Assembly (NCBI RefSeq): GCF_002095465.1
Contig: NZ_MLFP01000003.1
Location: 1 to 64,000 of the forward strand
Origin: Pantoea rodasii
Lineage (GTDB): Bacteria > Pseudomonadota > Gammaproteobacteria > Enterobacterales > Enterobacteriaceae
Direction of reading: 5' to 3'
DNA length: 64,000 bases
Part shown: piece after piece, positions 34,492 to 47,097 of the stretch
Layout: the number at the start of each line of letters is the position of its first letter
How positions within the stretch are numbered: position 1 is the first letter of the stretch
Translations under genes and position numbers: made by a program
The notes under the pieces: model-generated
Told to the model about the DNA's origin: nothing
The model's database searches: none
What the model saw: the letters and a program-made list of their open reading frames with translations, nothing else

Positions 34492-36114
34492 TTAGTGTTT
34501 TTCCAGCCACGCGCCGTAGAACGAAGGACGACCCACCGCTTCAAAGCTCACGCCTTTAAACCATGGAGCCCCCGCGAACACCTGCGGCTCTTCAAAGATC
34601 GGGATCACGTAAGCCTGATCGAGCAGATAGCGTTGGGCATCGCCGGTCAGGGCGAGGCGTTTAGCCGGATCCACTTCCGCTGAGATATCCACCAGCAGCG
34701 CATTCAGCTTATCGTCGCGGAAGTTTTGCACCTTGTCGCTGGAGCCGCCTTTTTGCAGCAGTACGTTGCGGTTGGTGGGGTAGAAACTGCTTTTGATCAC
34801 ATCGGGATCGGCGCGGCCCACTTCCGTGACGTTAAGCGGCGTTTTCAGCGGATCAAGATTATCCAGCGTGGCGCTGCCCGCATCACCGGCTTTCACCGTT
34901 AAGGCGACACCCACCTGACGCCACTGTTGCGCCACCAGTTGCAGCACCTCTTTGTTTTGCGGCTGTGGCACGGATTCGTAGATGGCGAGGGCGAGTTTTT
35001 TACCCTCTTTCTCACGGATGCCGTCGCTACCGACCTTCCAGCCCGCTTCATCAAGCAGCTGTTTTGCCAGGGTTGGGTCGTACTTCAACTTGTCGGCGAG
35101 ATTGACGTAACCGGCTGCCGAATTGGCGATAACCGATGTGGCCTGCGGATAGTTAGGCGAGAACAGTGTCTGCACCACTTGCTGCGCGTTAGTGGCGTGC
35201 AACAGCGCCTGGCGCACCTTCAGGTCACTGACCAGCGGATTATCAGGACGGAAGCTGATGCTGTCATTCACACCGCGCGTGGGTGCGGCGTAAATCGGGA
35301 AGTTTTGCTGCTGCGCCTGTTTTTCGTCATAGGCCTGCACCTGACGGATAAAGTCCGCCTGGCCTGCCAGCAGGGCACCGATACGCACGCTGTCTTCCGG
35401 CGTGACGATAATCTTGATGCCATCGAGATTAGCTGGGCCTTGTTGAGCGATATTTTTCGGGCCCCACTGATAATCTTTACGCGCGGTGAGATCGACTTCA
35501 CGCCCGAGTTTTTCATCACTGACCACAAACGGACCGGAGCCAATAATATGGCGCGCGTCACCCAGTTGATCGAGGCTACGTTGCAGGGTACTAAGAGAGA
35601 CTAATCCGGAACCGATGGTTGCGGTGCCCTGCAAAAATCCCGGAGACGGTTTTTTGAAATAGAATTTCACCGTCAGGGGATCGACAACTTCGCTGTGATC
35701 GTAGTTATTAATCACTTCCGAAACCGGCAAGCGCAGGGCTTTATTACCGAGGCCGTAGGTATCAAAGTTTTTGGCTACTGCGTTGGCATCGAGCGGCGTG
35801 CCATCGGAGAATGTCACGCCCGGCCGAATCTTAAAGGTGTACTCGGTTTTATCGGCGTTGCTGCTCCAGCTTTCGGCCACCCAGGGTTCCACCTGCAGCG
35901 TTTTCGGATTTTGCCACGTCAGTTTATCGGTGATCTGGTTGAGAATGCCGCCGTTCGGGTAGAAACCACCGGCAGGCGGATAGAGGTTGGTATGCGGTTG
36001 CTGCTCAAGATACACCAGCGTGCCACCCTTGACCGGAGTGTCCGCCGCGTGCGCGCTAAATATCCCTGTCAGCAGGGCTAAGCTCAATGCCTGCAAGTGA
36101 AAATGCTTACTCAT
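34492..36114 (-). CDS. Family 5 ABC substrate-binding protein, KPN_01854 type
   Basis: A 540-residue periplasmic binding protein of the DppA/OppA fold. The start at 36114 follows AAGGAATTC; a signal peptide (MSKHFHLQALSLALLTGIFSAHA) is followed by KGGTLVYLEQQPHTNLYPPAGGFYPNGG. Family 5 motifs include KIRPGVTFSDGTPLDANAVAKNF and DLKVRQALLHATN. This looks like the KPN_01854 family that travels with luciferase-like monooxygenases and CMD proteins, exactly the partners found here. It is first gene of the eight-unit leftward operon. The ligand is unknown and probably not a simple dipeptide given those partners. Confidence 0.87.
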   Translation of the reverse strand: MSKHFHLQALSLALLTGIFSAHAADTPVKGGTLVYLEQQPHTNLYPPAGGFYPNGGILNQITDKLTWQNPKTLQVEPWVAESWSSNADKTEYTFKIRPGVTFSDGTPLDANAVAKNFDTYGLGNKALRLPVSEVINNYDHSEVVDPLTVKFYFKKPSPGFLQGTATIGSGLVSLSTLQRSLDQLGDARHIIGSGPFVVSDEKLGREVDLTARKDYQWGPKNIAQQGPANLDGIKIIVTPEDSVRIGALLAGQADFIRQVQAYDEKQAQQQNFPIYAAPTRGVNDSISFRPDNPLVSDLKVRQALLHATNAQQVVQTLFSPNYPQATSVIANSAAGYVNLADKLKYDPTLAKQLLDEAGWKVGSDGIREKEGKKLALAIYESVPQPQNKEVLQLVAQQWRQVGVALTVKAGDAGSATLDNLDPLKTPLNVTEVGRADPDVIKSSFYPTNRNVLLQKGGSSDKVQNFRDDKLNALLVDISAEVDPAKRLALTGDAQRYLLDQAYVIPIFEEPQVFAGAPWFKGVSFEAVGRPSFYGAWLEKH

Positions 36115-36312
36115 GGTGAATTCCTTATGATTCAATAGCCCGACGGGCGGATTTCATCATCAAATGCCGCACTCGCGAGTAGAACCAAGGAATTGCACTA
36201 AGCTTTTGCGAAAAAAATAAATAGCCGTAAATTAATCCCACATTATTTTGTGGAAACCATCAAATATTGGCATTGTTTTGCGTAAACGATCAATATTGTT
36301 GAGACGGGATGT

Positions 36313-36332
36313 GGGCGCACCAGGATGCGCCC
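36313..36332. terminator. GC hairpin upstream of aldo/keto reductase gene end
   Basis: Seven-base stem GGGCGCA/TGCGCCC with a six-base loop in the 256-bp region between the importer operon start and the end of the aldo/keto reductase gene. It resembles the palindrome at 8391-8410. Probably a terminator or a repeat unit. Confidence 0.45.
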
Positions 36333-36370
36333 CTTACGCTATATATAGGAAAGATTTAATAACCTCAGCT

Positions 36371-37363
<993 letters not shown>

Positions 37364-37390
37364 TTACTCCTTCAGGTTGTTTTGAGCGGA

Positions 37391-38263
<873 letters not shown>

Positions 38264-38492
38264 TTAGAGAGCATAACGTCAGGAGATTGATTTGATTAGA
38301 CCCAGTAATCAGCTAGGGTTTATTAGCTCGGCTCATTAATAATGCATCGTAAAGTGAACCCGTCCGTTAGGCAGATGCTAAAGAGTAATGCGCGTAAATT
38401 GAAGGCCTGCGTTGACGTGCGTGAGATGAGACAACGCTTAAGTACAGTTTGTTTGTGATAGCTTCAGTAGACCTGGACGGAGAAGTGAGTAG

Positions 38493-39389
<897 letters not shown>

Positions 39390-39548
39390 TCAACTGATAG
39401 CGTCTATTAGTGAATTTTGTTCATAAACCCATCCTGATTTCACTACCTTATCAATCAATCCTCAGGGTCCTACACTTTTACCTGCAATCAATGTGGCCGC
39501 CCGTTCCAGAGCGGTCATCACCCGAACCTGAAGTACGGAGCCCAGATA

Positions 39549-40028
39549 TTGAGAATTGCTGCTGCACTCATACTGGCGTTATCTGTCTCAGCTGTTTCTG
39601 CAAAGGAGAACACATCGATGATCACTGTTTGGCAAAGTGGTGAAAAACCTTCTGTAAAAGGCAACTCAGAGTATTTCACCGGTACGGTGCGTATTGATGC
39701 GCCGTTTCAGGGAAGCGAACCTGCACGTATTGGCGGCGCGACCGTGACCTTTGAACCCTCCGCGCGCACGGCATGGCATACCCATCCGCTCGGGCAAACG
39801 CTGATTGTGACCGCCGGTCTGGGGCGTGTGCAGGAGTGGGGCGGTGAAGCACGTGATATCCGACCGGGCGATATCGTGTGGATCCCCGCAGGCGTGAAAC
39901 ATTGGCATGGCGCCGCACCGGAAAACAGCATGTCGCACATTGCTATCGCTGAAGCTGAAAACGGCAAGGTGGTTGAGTGGCTGGAGAAAGTCAGCGATGA
40001 AGAGTACGAGGCCGCTAAAACGGCGTAA
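39549..40028 (+). CDS. Cupin domain protein, possibly two start sites
   Basis: A small beta-barrel cupin. The core reads [23 protein letters not shown]...[20 protein letters not shown], with the metal-binding His/His/Gln...His set expected for quercetinase-like cupins. Two starts compete: TTG at 39549 gives a signal peptide ([17 protein letters not shown]; 159 residues), while ATG at 39618 has a far better ribosome binding site (AAAGGAG) and gives a cytoplasmic 136-residue form. Homologues of this type commonly have signal peptides. The gene follows the LysR regulator in the same direction and may handle oxidised small molecules with the reductases. Confidence 0.82.
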   Translation: MRIAAALILALSVSAVSAKENTSMITVWQSGEKPSVKGNSEYFTGTVRIDAPFQGSEPARIGGATVTFEPSARTAWHTHPLGQTLIVTAGLGRVQEWGGEARDIRPGDIVWIPAGVKHWHGAAPENSMSHIAIAEAENGKVVEWLEKVSDEEYEAAKTA

Positions 40029-40376
40029 GCATACGCATCAGCTAAGAGAATGGGGCTGAGATAAGAATGTCACCGTGCCGGAATTCAAACCGGTGCGGTT
40101 CACGCCATTTAATAACCCTTTAAAATGCATTTTTGTGTAGGCTTATATTCATTTTTGCAAACCATTCCCAATTAGTTTCTGATGTGCACTTAACCCTATA
40201 AATTATCATTGATAATTAAATAACCTTCTGTTTTATCGCTACTATTTAACTTTTGTTATCTCGTAATATCTCAATATGCATTAATTAATAATGCATACGA
40301 CAATAATATGTTTTACCCATTACCCGCCGCCATCACACACTGCTCGCCATAATCATTGAGAAAAAGGATTTGGCGT
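40029..40376. other. Intergenic region before the organosulfur operon
   Basis: 348 bases. A hairpin ACCGTGCCGG...CCGGTGCGGT (about 40073-40100) probably ends the cupin transcript. The rest (40130-40320) is very AT-rich and should contain the promoter of the eight-gene operon starting at 40377. No gene seen. Confidence 0.45.
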
Positions 40377-41372
40377 ATGTCATATCGACTGAGCTTGTTA
40401 GATAAATCGCCGATAGCCGATGGAGAGAGCGCTTCGCATGCCCTGCATCGCACGTTACAGCTGGCGCAGCAGGCTGAAGGCTGGGGCTATCACCGTTTCT
40501 GGCTGGCAGAGCATCACAATACTGACCGCCTGGCGAGCCCCTCTCCTGAACTGCTGATTGCGTGGATCATTGGCCAGACACAGCATATTCGCGTCGGGTC
40601 CGGTGGCGTGATGTTGCAACACTACAGTCCTTATAAAGTCGCCGAAAACTTCAACCTGTTAGCTTCACTCGCGCCAGGCCGTATCGATCTCGGTGTGGGT
40701 AAAGCGCCAGGTGGCTTACCGCTCTCCACCCGCGCCTTACAGCAAGGTATTCATCAGGACGAGAAGGGCAACTTTGCTGAACAACTGTCACTGCTGGATA
40801 GCTGGCTTAATGTCCCACCGGTCGGAGATGAAGAGATTCTGCGCGCCACGCCGCAGCCGCCACGTCCGGCAAACCGATTCCTGCTGGGTGCCAGTGAGCA
40901 AAGTGCCCGACTGGCAGCAGAACTGGGCTGGCAACTGGTGTTTGCTGCACATCACAATGGCGATCCGCTGTTGATGGAACAAGTGCTTAATAGTTATCGC
41001 CAACATAGCAACGGCAAGCAGGCGCTGGTGGCCGTGCAGGTGGTGGTCGCCGATTCACCCGCTGAAGCTGACTTGCTGGTGGATAATCTGCGCGTCTATC
41101 ACGTCAATGTGAAAGACGGTCCGAGCGTCAACGTGGGCAGCGTTGAGCAAGCTGAACGTTACGTGCGTCAGGGCGGTTACACCGATTATGTCATTGAGCC
41201 GCGCACGCCATCGTTGCTAAAAGGCACTGCCGCACAGGTGCACGCCAAACTGGACGCTCTGCACCAGAATTTTGGCATTGAAGAGTTTGTGATTGATACC
41301 CCGATTGCCGAGGAGCAGGCGCGAGTGAAGTCTCTCGAACTGCTGGCAACTCATCGACTGGTTGCGGCGTAA
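40377..41372 (+). CDS. Luciferase-like monooxygenase (MsnO8/YtmO-like)
   Basis: A 331-residue flavin monooxygenase-like protein; the start ATG 40377 follows AAGGA. Motifs: HRFWLAEHHNTDRLASPSPELLIAW, RVGSGGVMLQHYSPYKVAENFNLLASLAPGRIDLGVGKAPGG, which define the MsnO8 group within the luciferase superfamily. Bacillus YtmO (CmoO), of the S-substituted cysteine salvage operon, belongs to this group. First gene of an eight-gene plus-strand operon with an M20 deacylase, a second monooxygenase, an acetyltransferase and an amino acid ABC importer. Its own reaction is not known for certain, even in the Bacillus system. Confidence 0.87.
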   Translation: MSYRLSLLDKSPIADGESASHALHRTLQLAQQAEGWGYHRFWLAEHHNTDRLASPSPELLIAWIIGQTQHIRVGSGGVMLQHYSPYKVAENFNLLASLAPGRIDLGVGKAPGGLPLSTRALQQGIHQDEKGNFAEQLSLLDSWLNVPPVGDEEILRATPQPPRPANRFLLGASEQSARLAAELGWQLVFAAHHNGDPLLMEQVLNSYRQHSNGKQALVAVQVVVADSPAEADLLVDNLRVYHVNVKDGPSVNVGSVEQAERYVRQGGYTDYVIEPRTPSLLKGTAAQVHAKLDALHQNFGIEEFVIDTPIAEEQARVKSLELLATHRLVAA

Positions 41373-41385
41373 TCCGGAGATAACC

Positions 41386-42522
41386 ATGACTCACACAAGC
41401 GAACAGCAACTGATTGACTGGCGACGCGAGCTGCACAGCTGGCCTGAGCTGTCTGGATATGAGGTAGAAACCACGGCACGTTTGCGCCGCTGGCTACAGG
41501 ACGCTGGCTTGCGGTTGCTCGATTATCCGCTGGAAACCGGTCTGGTGGTTGAAGTGGGTCAGGGTGAAACGCTGATCGCGTTGCGAGCTGATATTGATGC
41601 CCTGCCGATTCATGAAGCCACCGGCCTCCCATACCGTTCGCGAAATGCGGGCGTGATGCACGCGTGCGGCCATGATGTGCACAGCGCGGTGATGCTCGGC
41701 GCGGCACTGCAACTCCACGCGCTGCAAGATCAACTGCCGGGACGCATCCGTATTCTGTTCCAGCCAGCCGAAGAAAACGCCACCGGTGCGCGAAAGTTTA
41801 TCCATGCTGGCGTGCTGCAAGATGTGCAGGCGATCTTTGGTATGCACAACGAACCAGGCTTACCGACGGGTGCTTTCGCCACGCGCGGCGGGGCGTTTTA
41901 CGCCAATGCCGACAAGTTTGTTGTGCGCGTCGCCAGCCCTGAACAGGGCGTGGATGCCATCCTCGTGGCCAGTCAGATCATTCAGGCACTGCAATCCCTC
42001 ACCAGCCGCAGTTTTAACACGCTGGATAGTTTGGTGTTGAGCGTGACCCGCATCGATGCCGGTCAATCCGGCAATACTTTACCGGGTGAAGCCGAGTTTG
42101 GCGGCACGGTACGCACCCATGACAAGCAGGTGCGTGCACAACTTGAACAGCGCGCGCGACAGATTGTCGAGCAAATTGCTGCGGCGAACGGTGCTACCGC
42201 GACGTTCAGCTGGCATCCGGGCCCGCCGGTGTTAGAAAACGATGCGCGCTGGGCGCAGTTTGCCAGCGAGATTGCACAGCAGGTGGGTTATCGCGTGCAA
42301 ACCGCAGAACTGCACCTCGGCGGCGAAGATTTTGCATATTACCTGCAGCAGATTCCCGGCGCGTTTGTCAGCATTGGCAGCGCCAGCGAATTTGGTCTGC
42401 ACCACGGCGGCTTCAACCCCGATGAAACATTGATTGCCCCTGCCGCGCATTACTTCACCCAACTGGCGCAGCAGGCTTTGCAGCACCTTAATGCACGATG
42501 TCGTGACGCCATTCTGAGTTAG
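41386..42522 (+). CDS. M20 family amidohydrolase (YxeP/SndA-like N-acetyl deacylase)
   Basis: A 378-residue metallo-amidohydrolase. The start at 41386 follows GGAG, 13 bp after the previous stop. Metal-binding motifs are intact ([40 protein letters not shown]; final [10 protein letters not shown]), and a central dimerisation domain is present at about 180-290. In the Bacillus yxe and ytm operons the orthologous enzyme removes the acetyl group from N-acetylcysteine at the end of the pathway, and the gene neighbours here support the same role. Other N-acyl amino acids are possible substrates. Confidence 0.9.
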   Translation: MTHTSEQQLIDWRRELHSWPELSGYEVETTARLRRWLQDAGLRLLDYPLETGLVVEVGQGETLIALRADIDALPIHEATGLPYRSRNAGVMHACGHDVHSAVMLGAALQLHALQDQLPGRIRILFQPAEENATGARKFIHAGVLQDVQAIFGMHNEPGLPTGAFATRGGAFYANADKFVVRVASPEQGVDAILVASQIIQALQSLTSRSFNTLDSLVLSVTRIDAGQSGNTLPGEAEFGGTVRTHDKQVRAQLEQRARQIVEQIAAANGATATFSWHPGPPVLENDARWAQFASEIAQQVGYRVQTAELHLGGEDFAYYLQQIPGAFVSIGSASEFGLHHGGFNPDETLIAPAAHYFTQLAQQALQHLNARCRDAILS

Positions 42523-42602
42523 CACCCCTTACCAATATCCTCCGCTCTGTATGGCGACGAAACCGTCGCCATCAGGCTATGCCATGGAAAAGAGAGAACA
42601 CT

Positions 42603-43916
42603 ATGACTGCAAGACAACTGCGACTCGGCACCATTCTGCATGGCGCATCTGGCAATATGTCCGCCTGGCGTCATCCGGCGGCACAGGCCAATGCCAGCAT
42701 CAATTTTGACTATGCGAAGCACATCGCGCGCAAGGCAGAAGCCGGCAAGCTGGATTTTCTGTTTGTCGCCGATGGGTTGTTTATCAATGAAAAATCGATT
42801 CCTCATTTTCTCAACCGCTTCGAACCGCTGACGCTGCTTTCCGCGCTGGCGGGCGTGACAGAACATTTAGGATTGGTCGGAACGGTCTCCACTTCATACA
42901 GCGAACCGTTCACCGTCGCGCGCCAGTTTGCCAGCCTCGATCATCTCAGTGGCGGGCGTGCGGGCTGGAACGTGGTGACCTCGCCATTAGAAGGGTCGGC
43001 CAAGAACTTTTCGCGTCAGCAGCATCCGGAGCACGCGCTGCGCTATCGCATCGCCGACGAGTATTTGCAGGTGGTGAAAGGGCTGTGGGATTCGTGGGAA
43101 AACGATGCCTTTGTGCGGAACAAAGAGAGCGGCCAGTTCTTTGACGCGGCCAAACTTCATACCCTCAATCACCACGGTGATTTCTTCCAGGTGCAGGGAC
43201 CACTGAACATCGAACGCACGCCGCAGGGACGTCCGATCGTATTTCAGGCCGGTGCATCAGAGGATGGTAAAAAGCTGGCAGCCCGTCACGCCGATGCCAT
43301 CTTTACCCATCAGCCGACGCGCGAAGAGGCGCAGGCTTTCTATAAAGATGTGAAAAAGCAGCTGGTAGCAAACGGACGTGAGCCGCAGGATCTGCATATC
43401 TTCCAGGGCGTTGGCGTGATTGTTGGCGACGATGCTGAAGACGTTGAGCGTCAGTATCAAACTACCGCCGCACTGGTTTCCATTAAAGATGCATTGAATT
43501 ATCTCGGTCGCTTCTTCGATCACCACGACTTCTCGCAGTATCCGCTTGATGAGCCTTTCCCGAACATTGGCGATATCGGCCAAAACAGCTTCCGTAGCAC
43601 CACTGATGAAATCAAACGCAAAGCAATCGAGCACGGTCATACGCTGCGTCAGGCCGCGCTGGAAGCTGCCACGCCGCGCCCGCTGTTCTTTGGCACGCCA
43701 GAAGAGGTGGCGGATGGCTTACAGCTGTGGTTTGAAACGGAAGCCACCGATGGCTTCATTATCCAGGGCGGCACGCCGGATACCTTCGAACGCTTTGTCG
43801 ATCGCGTTATCCCTATCTTGCAAGCGCGCGGCCTGACCCGCAGGGAATACCCTGGCACCACGCTGCGTGCCAGTTTCGGTCTGAAAGATCCCGTTAATCA
43901 GTTCACACAACAATAA
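42603..43916 (+). CDS. NtaA/SnaA/DszA-type FMN monooxygenase (YxeK/CmoJ-like)
   Basis: A 437-residue flavin-dependent monooxygenase of the nitrilotriacetate/DszA branch. Motifs: FLFVADGLF near the N-terminus, [63 protein letters not shown], and the C-terminal [26 protein letters not shown]. The start at 42603 follows AGAGAG. In Bacillus the counterpart (YxeK, CmoJ) oxidises N-acetyl S-substituted cysteines so that the carbon-sulfur bond breaks and N-acetylcysteine is released. With the acetyltransferase, deacylase and importer next to it, that is the likely job here. No FMN reductase lies nearby. Confidence 0.9.
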   Translation: MTARQLRLGTILHGASGNMSAWRHPAAQANASINFDYAKHIARKAEAGKLDFLFVADGLFINEKSIPHFLNRFEPLTLLSALAGVTEHLGLVGTVSTSYSEPFTVARQFASLDHLSGGRAGWNVVTSPLEGSAKNFSRQQHPEHALRYRIADEYLQVVKGLWDSWENDAFVRNKESGQFFDAAKLHTLNHHGDFFQVQGPLNIERTPQGRPIVFQAGASEDGKKLAARHADAIFTHQPTREEAQAFYKDVKKQLVANGREPQDLHIFQGVGVIVGDDAEDVERQYQTTAALVSIKDALNYLGRFFDHHDFSQYPLDEPFPNIGDIGQNSFRSTTDEIKRKAIEHGHTLRQAALEAATPRPLFFGTPEEVADGLQLWFETEATDGFIIQGGTPDTFERFVDRVIPILQARGLTRREYPGTTLRASFGLKDPVNQFTQQ

Positions 43917-43935
43917 ATTAAAGAGAAAACACGCT

Positions 43936-44867
43936 ATGCAGAAGAAATCCCTTATTGCGCTGATGTTGCTGAGTTTAAGCAGTGCAGCTTTGGCTGAAGA
44001 AGTGGCGGTTAACGGTCAGCAGATCAGTATCGAAGCCAATAAAACGCCGGTGAATACCGCCAAAAATCCGGCTGCGGTGGCACAAATTCCTGCCGGACAT
44101 AAGTTTGCCGTACCGGGCTCATTTACCGTGGCGGTGGCCGCACTGAACTCGCCGCCGTTGACGGTGTTCAGCGATGACAACAAAACCCTGCTCGGTAGCG
44201 AAGTGGATATCGCGCGTCTGGTCGCCGATAGCCTGGGGCTGAAGCTCAATGTGGTCCCGACTTCGTGGGAAGACTGGCCGCTCGGTGTGGCTTCCGGCAA
44301 ATATGATGCGGCCATTACTAACGTCACCGTCACCAAAGAGCGTAAAGAGCGCTTCGATTTCGCCACCTATCGCAAAGATTCCCTGGGTTTCTACGTGAAA
44401 TCCAGCAGCCAGATTAAATCATTGAACAAGGCCGAAGACATCGCCGGGCTGCGCATCATTGTAGGTTCTGGCACCAACCAGGAAGCGATCCTGCTGGCGT
44501 GGGATAAAGAGAACCAGGCGAAAGGGCTGAAGCCATTCACGCCGGTTTACACCAAAGATGATGCCGCCCAAACGCTGGCGCTGCAGGCGGGGCGCGCCGA
44601 TGCCTATTTCGGTCCGAACGTGATTGGCGCGTGGAAAGCCGCGTTAACTCATCAAACCAAACTGGTGGGCAGCGTGGACGGTGGTTGGCCGAAAGCCGCA
44701 CACATCGCGGTGACGGTGAAAAAGATAACGGTCTGGTACAGCCAGTTAACACCGCGCTCAACGGCGTGATCAAAAACGGTGACTACGACAAGGTGCTGAA
44801 TCGCTGGGGTGAAGGCGTGGAGCGTCTGGACCACTCTGAAATCAACCCGGCCGGTCTTGGCGACTAA
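43936..44867 (+). CDS. Amino acid ABC substrate-binding protein (TcyJ/YxeM-like, one-base frameshift)
   Basis: A family 3 periplasmic binding protein, about 310 residues after repair. Signal peptide MQKKSLIALMLLSLSSAALA; mature features SPPLTVFSDDNKTLLGSEVDIARL, SWEDWPLGVASGKYDAAITNVTVTKERKERFDF and IVGSGTNQEAILLAWD. The frame breaks in a run of five A (44719-44723); six A restore KKDNGLVQPVNTALNGVIKNGDY and a stop at 44867. It is clearly paralogous to the second binding protein at the operon end (47097), which carries the same kind of break. It probably captures an S-substituted cysteine or cystine-like ligand. Confidence 0.85.
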
Positions 44868-44876
44868 GGAGATAGC

Positions 44877-45389
44877 ATGAGCCAGCAATTTTTCCGCGAA
44901 GTGCATCCTGAAGCCGCTGAGTTACAGCCGATTATCACCGGCCTGTTTGGTGAATACGCTGCCCGTTACGGCGACTTCTTCAAAAGCGCCAACGAGGTTG
45001 AGCTGACCGAATGGTATCTGCCACCGCGTGGGCTGTTTATCGTGCTGGAGCGTGACGGCGAGATCATCGCGATGGGCGCTTATAAACCTTATGACGCGGT
45101 GACCGCCGAGTTTAAGCGCATCTGGACCCGAAGCGATTTGCGTCGTCAGGGTTTAGCGCTGCTGATTTTGCAAGAGCTTGAGCGTCGTGCGTTGCGTGCG
45201 GGCTATCAGCGCGTGTTCCTGACCACCGGATTTCGTCAGCCGGAAGCGGTAAAGCTCTATATCGGCCACGGTTATCAGCCGCAGTTTGCGCTGCTGGAAG
45301 ATATGGAAATCTACAGTCAGCCACCTCATGACGGGCGTTTACGCTTCCTCAAGGTGATTGATGTGCATAGCGTGGCGCAAGCCAGTTAA
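44877..45389 (+). CDS. GNAT N-acetyltransferase (SnaA/YxeL-like)
   Basis: A 170-residue GCN5-related acetyltransferase using acetyl-CoA. The acetyl-CoA loop is seen as RIWTRSDLRRQGLALLILQELERRA, with the following beta-strand RVFLTTGFRQPEAVKLYIGHGYQP. It lies 9 bp after the binding-protein gene with a GGAG-type ribosome binding site. Operon context (deacylase, FMN monooxygenase, amino acid importer) matches SnaA/YxeL, which acetylate the amino group of S-substituted cysteines before oxidation. Confidence 0.85.
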   Translation: MSQQFFREVHPEAAELQPIITGLFGEYAARYGDFFKSANEVELTEWYLPPRGLFIVLERDGEIIAMGAYKPYDAVTAEFKRIWTRSDLRRQGLALLILQELERRALRAGYQRVFLTTGFRQPEAVKLYIGHGYQPQFALLEDMEIYSQPPHDGRLRFLKVIDVHSVAQAS

Positions 45390-45398
45390 GGAGTTGAA

Positions 45399-46319
45399 AT
45401 GAGTAAGCAACAACACTTAACCGTGGTCCCTGCACGTTATCCGGGGCGGATCATCGGGGCGTTGGTCGCACTGTTTATTTTGGCCAGCGTGATTGATTCG
45501 GTGGCCTTCAATCCACGTTGGGAATGGAGCGTGTTTGCCCGCTGGTTCTTTGATCCGGTGATCCTGTATGGGCTGGGGCAAACGCTATTGCTGACGTTGT
45601 TCGGTACGGTTTTGAGCCTGTTTTTCGGCGGCCTGCTGGCGCTGGCACGGCTCTCTTCTTCATGGTTATTGAGCACGCTGGCGTTTGGCTACATTTGGCT
45701 ATTCCGCTCGCTGCCGCTGATTGTGGTGCTGATCATTCTGTATAACTTCTCCTATCTGTACGACACGCTCTCGCTCGGCGTGCCCTTCACGGCATGGTCG
45801 TGGGGGCATTTCCAGACCATTAATGTGCTGGGGCAGTTCCCGGCAGCGGTGATTGGTTTGACGCTGGTGCAGAGCGCCTACAGTGCGGAGATTATTCGCG
45901 GCGGCTTTTTGGGTGTCGATCACGGCCAGTTCGAAGCGGCGTCAGCACTGGGATTATCTTCATCCCGTCGGACCTTCCGCATCATCCTGCCACAAGCATT
46001 GCGCGCCATTATTCCCACCACGTTTAACGAAATCATCAGCCTCGCCAAGGGCACTTCAATGGTGTACGTGCTGGCGATGCCGGAACTGTTTTACACCATC
46101 CAGATGATCTACAACCGCACCCAGCAGGTGATCCCATTATTAATGGTGGGCGCGGCCTGGTATCTGATTATTACCACCGTACTGTCACTGTTGCAGCACA
46201 GCGTTGAACGTTCGCTGGCCCGCAGCGTGACGCGTGAACCGCAACCCTCGCGCTGGCGTCAATGGCGCAACCGTTCTGCCACCGCCAATGAGGAGCTGTC
46301 CCATGTCCGAAGCCATTGA
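45399..46319 (+). CDS. Amino acid ABC permease (TcyL/YxeN-like)
   Basis: A 306-residue inner membrane permease of the polar amino acid (HisM) family, with a first segment at about 16-36 and a core of about five segments. The coupling loop reads [29 protein letters not shown], and family motifs include [13 protein letters not shown] and [14 protein letters not shown]. Its end overlaps the ATPase gene start by 17 bp. Only one permease gene is present, so the transporter would be a homodimer unlike the two-permease TcyLM. Confidence 0.9.
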   Translation: MSKQQHLTVVPARYPGRIIGALVALFILASVIDSVAFNPRWEWSVFARWFFDPVILYGLGQTLLLTLFGTVLSLFFGGLLALARLSSSWLLSTLAFGYIWLFRSLPLIVVLIILYNFSYLYDTLSLGVPFTAWSWGHFQTINVLGQFPAAVIGLTLVQSAYSAEIIRGGFLGVDHGQFEAASALGLSSSRRTFRIILPQALRAIIPTTFNEIISLAKGTSMVYVLAMPELFYTIQMIYNRTQQVIPLLMVGAAWYLIITTVLSLLQHSVERSLARSVTREPQPSRWRQWRNRSATANEELSHVRSH

Positions 46320-47097
46320 TTATCGCTCTCTGCACACTACCGGTGCCATCAGCATTACCGGCGTCAGCAAGTCGTTTGGCATACATAAAGCGCTGGACGA
46401 GGTGTCACTGGAGCTGGAGCCGGGCTCGGTGACGGTCATTCTCGGCCCGTCGGGTTCCGGTAAATCCACGCTGCTGCGCACCATTAATCATCTGGAGCGG
46501 GTTGACGAAGGCTTTATTCAGATCGACGGCGATTACATCGGTTATCAGCGTCGTGGCAATAAGTTGTATGAGCTGAAAGAGAAGGCGATTTTACGCCAGC
46601 GCATCAACGTCGGTTATGTGTTCCAGAACTTTAATTTGTTCCCACATCTTACGGTGCTGGAAAACCTGATCGAGGCACCGATTGCCCATCGTCAATTATC
46701 ACGACGTGAGGCGATTGAGCGCGCGGGTGAATTGTTGGATATCGTGGGCTTGCGCCATAAAGCCGATGCCTGGCCGCGCCACCTTTCGGGTGGACAGCAG
46801 CAGCGTATCGCGATTGCGCGTGCATTGATGCTGAATCCGCGCGTGATGCTGTTCGATGAACCGACCTCGGCGCTCGATCCCGAGTTAGTGGGCGAGGTGT
46901 TGGACGTGATCAAGAAGCTGGCGCGATCCGGTACGACGCTGGTGATTGTGACGCACGAGATTGGCTTTGCGCGCGAAGTGGCGGATCAGGTGGTGTTTAT
47001 GGTCGATGGCCGCATCGTCGAGCAGGGCAGCACGCACCAGGTGTTGAATCAGCCGCGCCATGAACGTACGAAACGATTTTTGGCGCGAGTGCTGTAA
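46303..47097 (+). CDS. Amino acid ABC ATPase (TcyN/YxeO-like)
   Basis: A 264-residue ATPase of the polar amino acid importer class (GlnQ/HisP-like): Walker [11 protein letters not shown]-loop [13 protein letters not shown], signature [16 protein letters not shown], Walker [15 protein letters not shown]-loop [11 protein letters not shown]. The start at 46303 follows GAGGAG inside the permease gene; a start further upstream is open but implausible. The stop TAA overlaps the ATG of the next binding-protein gene (TAATG). Confidence 0.92.
   Translation: MSEAIDYRSLHTTGAISITGVSKSFGIHKALDEVSLELEPGSVTVILGPSGSGKSTLLRTINHLERVDEGFIQIDGDYIGYQRRGNKLYELKEKAILRQRINVGYVFQNFNLFPHLTVLENLIEAPIAHRQLSRREAIERAGELLDIVGLRHKADAWPRHLSGGQQQRIAIARALMLNPRVMLFDEPTSALDPELVGEVLDVIKKLARSGTTLVIVTHEIGFAREVADQVVFMVDGRIVEQGSTHQVLNQPRHERTKRFLARVL

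Noticed and set aside
43936-44769. Truncated binding protein as a genuine pseudogene
   Set aside because: One additional A in a run of five restores the full C-terminus, and nine other breaks in the window have the same form, so a sequencing deletion is the better explanation.
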